A DNA stretch of 17,018 nt from assembly GCA_022790685.1 (NCBI GenBank), contig JAAVXQ010000136.1, positions 1-17,018 of the forward strand, read 5' to 3'. Shown piece by piece: positions 14,801-17,018 of the stretch (the first letter of the stretch is position 1; each line of letters starts with the position of its first letter). The notes below the pieces were generated by a model, which saw only the letters and a program-made list of their open reading frames with translations, was not told the DNA's origin and ran no database searches. Both the position numbers and the translations under genes were made by a program. This stretch comes from Clostridia bacterium. Lineage in GTDB: Bacteria > Bacillota > Clostridia > TANB77 > CAG-508.

Positions 14801-16897
14801 TTATTTTTTAGTTTTTCTTGTTGTTTTTTTCTTTGTAGTTTTAGTAGAAGAAGTTTTCTTAGTAGATTTTTTTGTTTGTTTTTTCTTTTCTTTTTCTATT
14901 TCTTGTTTTGCATCTTCATCCTCTACAAATTTTTCTCCAAGTTTAGGTTTATTCCAAGAAATATAATCACAACTACTAGGATTATTTTCACATATATAAT
15001 AATTTCTTCTTTTTTTAGTTTTTCTAACTTGAACAGTTGCGCCACATTTTGGACATGGTACATCTATAGTTTCCACTAACGGTTTTGCATTCCTACATTC
15101 TGGATATCCTGGGCAAGCTAAAAATTTTCCATATTTACCATATTTAATAACCATCATTCTTCCACATTTTTCACATGGAACATCTGATACTTCATATTCA
15201 AGTTTTACATGCTCTAATTCTTTGTCTACTTTTTCCACAATCTTTTCAAAAGGTGTGTAAAATTCTTTAATTACTTTTTTCCATGCTTCATTACCTTCTG
15301 CAACCCTATCAAACTCTTCTTCCATTTTTGCCGTAAATTCTACATTTATTACATCACCAAAGTTTTCTATAAGAAGGTTATTTACTACTTTTCCAAGATC
15401 TGTTGGAACTAATTGCTTTTGTTCTTTTTCAATATATCTTCTTGCAAGTATGGTGGTTATTGTTGGAGCATAAGTACTTGGTCTTCCTATTCCTCTTTCT
15501 TCTAATGTCTTTACTAAGCTTGCTTCTGTATATCTTGGTGGTGGCTCTGTAAAACTTTGTTTTGCCTCTATCTTTTCTTTTTTAACTTCTTCTCCTACTT
15601 CTAATTCAGGAATTTTTTCAAATTCTTCTTTTTCTTCATTTTCTTTATATACACTTAAGTATCCTTTAAATCTTAAAGTCTGTCCTGTAGCTCTAAAATC
15701 ATATCCTTTTCCATCTATTAATACATTTACTGTATCATAAATAGCTGATGCCATTTGACTTGCTAAAAATCTATTATATATTAGCTTATATAATTTATAT
15801 TGATCTGAAGTTAAACTATCTTTTATATCGTCTGGTGCAAGTTCAACATATGCTGGTCTTATTGCCTCATGAGCATCTTGTGCTTCAGATTTTGTTTTAT
15901 AAAATCTGTTTTCATAATATTCTTTTCCAAATTCTTCAGTTATAACTTTTTTAGCGGCTTCTCTTGCCTCATTAGATATTCTTGTAGAATCTGTTCTCAT
16001 ATATGTTATTAGACCTGTTTCACCTTTTTCTGGAAGTTTAACCCCTTCATAAAGTCCTTGTGCAACAGACATTGTTTTTTTGATTGCAAAGTTCAGTTTT
16101 CTTGATGCATCTTGTTGAAGTGTACTTGTTGTAAATGGTGGTGCTGGATTTCTTTTTCTTTCACCTTTTTTTATGTCTTTAACTTTATATTTTGCATTTT
16201 CTAAATCCTTTAAAATTTCGTCTACTTCTTCTTTTTTATGAAGTTCTACTTTCTTTCCATCTTTTCCTGTAAACTTACATAAAAATTTTACCTTAGTTTT
16301 TTTATCTGATACTTCTAAATTTATATTCCAGTATTCTTCTGGTATAAATTTTTCGATTTCATTTTCTCTATCTACTATTAATTTTACTGCAACTGATTGA
16401 ACTCTACCTGCCGATAATCCTTTTTTTACTTTCTTCCATAAAACAGGGCTTATCTTATATCCTACAATTCTATCAAGCACTCTTCTTGCTTGTTGTGCAT
16501 CAGTTAAATTCAAATCAATAGTTCTTGGATTACTGATACCGTTTTTTACAGCCTCTTTTGTTATTTCATTAAAAGTTACTCTACATACACTATTTGGATC
16601 AATTCCTAGAATATATGCTAAATGCCATGCAATTGCTTCACCTTCACGATCAGGATCAGTTGCAAGATATACTGTTTTTGCATCTTTCGCATCTTTTTTT
16701 AAGGCATTAATTAAACTTGCTTTTCCTCTTATATTAATATACTCTGGATCAAAAGTTTTTAAATTAACTCCCATTTTTGATTTAGGTAAATCTCTTATAT
16801 GTCCCATTGAAGCTACTACTTTACTTTTTCCACCTAAGAACTTCTTGATGGTATTTGCTTTGGCTGGGGACTCAACAATAACTAATTTATCTATCAT
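14801..16897 (-). CDS. topA: DNA topoisomerase I (type IA)
   Basis: TopA relaxes negative supercoils by cutting one strand through a 5'-phosphotyrosine link. The 698-residue product matches the usual Firmicutes length. The TOPRIM domain is at the N-terminus with VESPAKA (E9) and ATDPDREGEAIAWHL (D81, D83, E86). The family blocks GLSAGRVQSVA, PAPPFTTSTLQQDASRKL and GLITYMRTDSTR follow, with the active-site Tyr at 299. Two C-terminal four-Cys zinc motifs are present (CEKCG...CPGYPEC and CPKCG...CENNPSSC). A Lys/Thr-rich tail of about 35 residues probably helps DNA binding. The ATG has AAGGAGA 6 nt upstream and its own promoter and terminator, so it is a single-gene unit. In many Firmicutes trmFO follows directly, whereas here two unknown genes intervene. 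Confidence 0.99.
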   Translation of the reverse strand: MIDKLVIVESPAKANTIKKFLGGKSKVVASMGHIRDLPKSKMGVNLKTFDPEYINIRGKASLINALKKDAKDAKTVYLATDPDREGEAIAWHLAYILGIDPNSVCRVTFNEITKEAVKNGISNPRTIDLNLTDAQQARRVLDRIVGYKISPVLWKKVKKGLSAGRVQSVAVKLIVDRENEIEKFIPEEYWNINLEVSDKKTKVKFLCKFTGKDGKKVELHKKEEVDEILKDLENAKYKVKDIKKGERKRNPAPPFTTSTLQQDASRKLNFAIKKTMSVAQGLYEGVKLPEKGETGLITYMRTDSTRISNEAREAAKKVITEEFGKEYYENRFYKTKSEAQDAHEAIRPAYVELAPDDIKDSLTSDQYKLYKLIYNRFLASQMASAIYDTVNVLIDGKGYDFRATGQTLRFKGYLSVYKENEEKEEFEKIPELEVGEEVKKEKIEAKQSFTEPPPRYTEASLVKTLEERGIGRPSTYAPTITTILARRYIEKEQKQLVPTDLGKVVNNLLIENFGDVINVEFTAKMEEEFDRVAEGNEAWKKVIKEFYTPFEKIVEKVDKELEHVKLEYEVSDVPCEKCGRMMVIKYGKYGKFLACPGYPECRNAKPLVETIDVPCPKCGATVQVRKTKKRRNYYICENNPSSCDYISWNKPKLGEKFVEDEDAKQEIEKEKKKQTKKSTKKTSSTKTTKKKTTRKTKK

Positions 16898-16926
16898 TTA
16901 ATTTCTCCTTATTAGTTTCATTCTGT

Positions 16927-16955
16927 ATTTTAAATCAAATATATCTTTTTTGCAA
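16927..16955 (-). promoter_or_regulatory. Promoter of topA
   Basis: On the minus strand TTGCAA (16950-16955) and TAAAAT (16927-16932) are 17 nt apart, each matching consensus at five of six positions. The predicted start near 16920 leaves a leader of about 23 nt containing the AAGGAGA ribosome site. Confidence 0.7.
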
Positions 16956-16985
16956 GTAAAACTTTAAATATAGTAAGTATAATTT

Positions 16986-17017
16986 ATAAAAACTCTTAAA
17001 AGCTTAAGAGTTTTTAT
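16986..17017. terminator. Bidirectional-type terminator upstream of topA
   Basis: A 14-bp perfect stem (AAAAACTCTTAA core) has a 4-nt loop and flanking A- and T-runs. It would end transcription of the gene beyond the right edge if that gene is also on the minus strand, and isolates topA from it. Its symmetry allows either orientation. Confidence 0.75.
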
Positions 17018-17018
17018 T

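Noticed and set aside
1..17018. CRISPR array, insertion sequence or integrase
   Set aside because: I saw no regularly spaced direct repeats, no transposase or recombinase motifs and no attachment-site duplication.

Overview
The window is AT-rich bacterial DNA, and every gene I can support lies on the minus strand. It looks like a low-GC Bacillota chromosome, probably an uncultured Clostridia-like gut lineage. The reasons are the long (137-residue) Firmicutes-type S12, the folate/FAD-dependent TrmFO, strong AAGGAGG-type ribosome binding sites, sigma-A style promoters with 17-bp spacers, and heavy A/T codon choice. TGG encodes Trp in the codon I checked, and most stops are TAA or TAG. The species cannot be named from the sequence alone.

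Layout in transcription order (right to left). A bidirectional hairpin terminator at the right edge belongs to the preceding gene. topA (DNA topoisomerase I) follows, with its own promoter and a strong terminator. A second unit has a good promoter preceded by a 17-bp inverted repeat and carries two large unknown genes (696 aa and about 839 aa), then trmFO only 6 nt later. A third unit has a perfect-consensus promoter and encodes a 38-aa peptide and a 990-aa coiled-coil protein, then a terminator. A fourth unit has a promoter closely resembling the third one and encodes three related unknown proteins (725, 242 and 460 aa). The last gene is rpsL (ribosomal protein S12), with its own promoter and a hairpin-bearing leader.

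The main point of interest is roughly 14 kb between two housekeeping anchors (topA and rpsL). Apart from trmFO it holds only genes I cannot assign to a known function: two large acidic/charged proteins, a coiled-coil giant, a micro-peptide and a three-gene family. The three-gene family shares a C-terminal module of about 175-200 residues. One member has BspA-type leucine-rich repeats in front of it, one is the module almost alone, and one has a long beta-rich front part with a second copy of the module's head. None of the products shows a signal peptide or transmembrane segment, so all are probably cytoplasmic. Many carry short hydrophobic-basic patches that could be amphipathic anchors. Shared promoter elements suggest that units three and four are co-regulated. 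A cytoplasmic structural or scaffold assembly is one possible reading, but nothing in the sequence shows the function.
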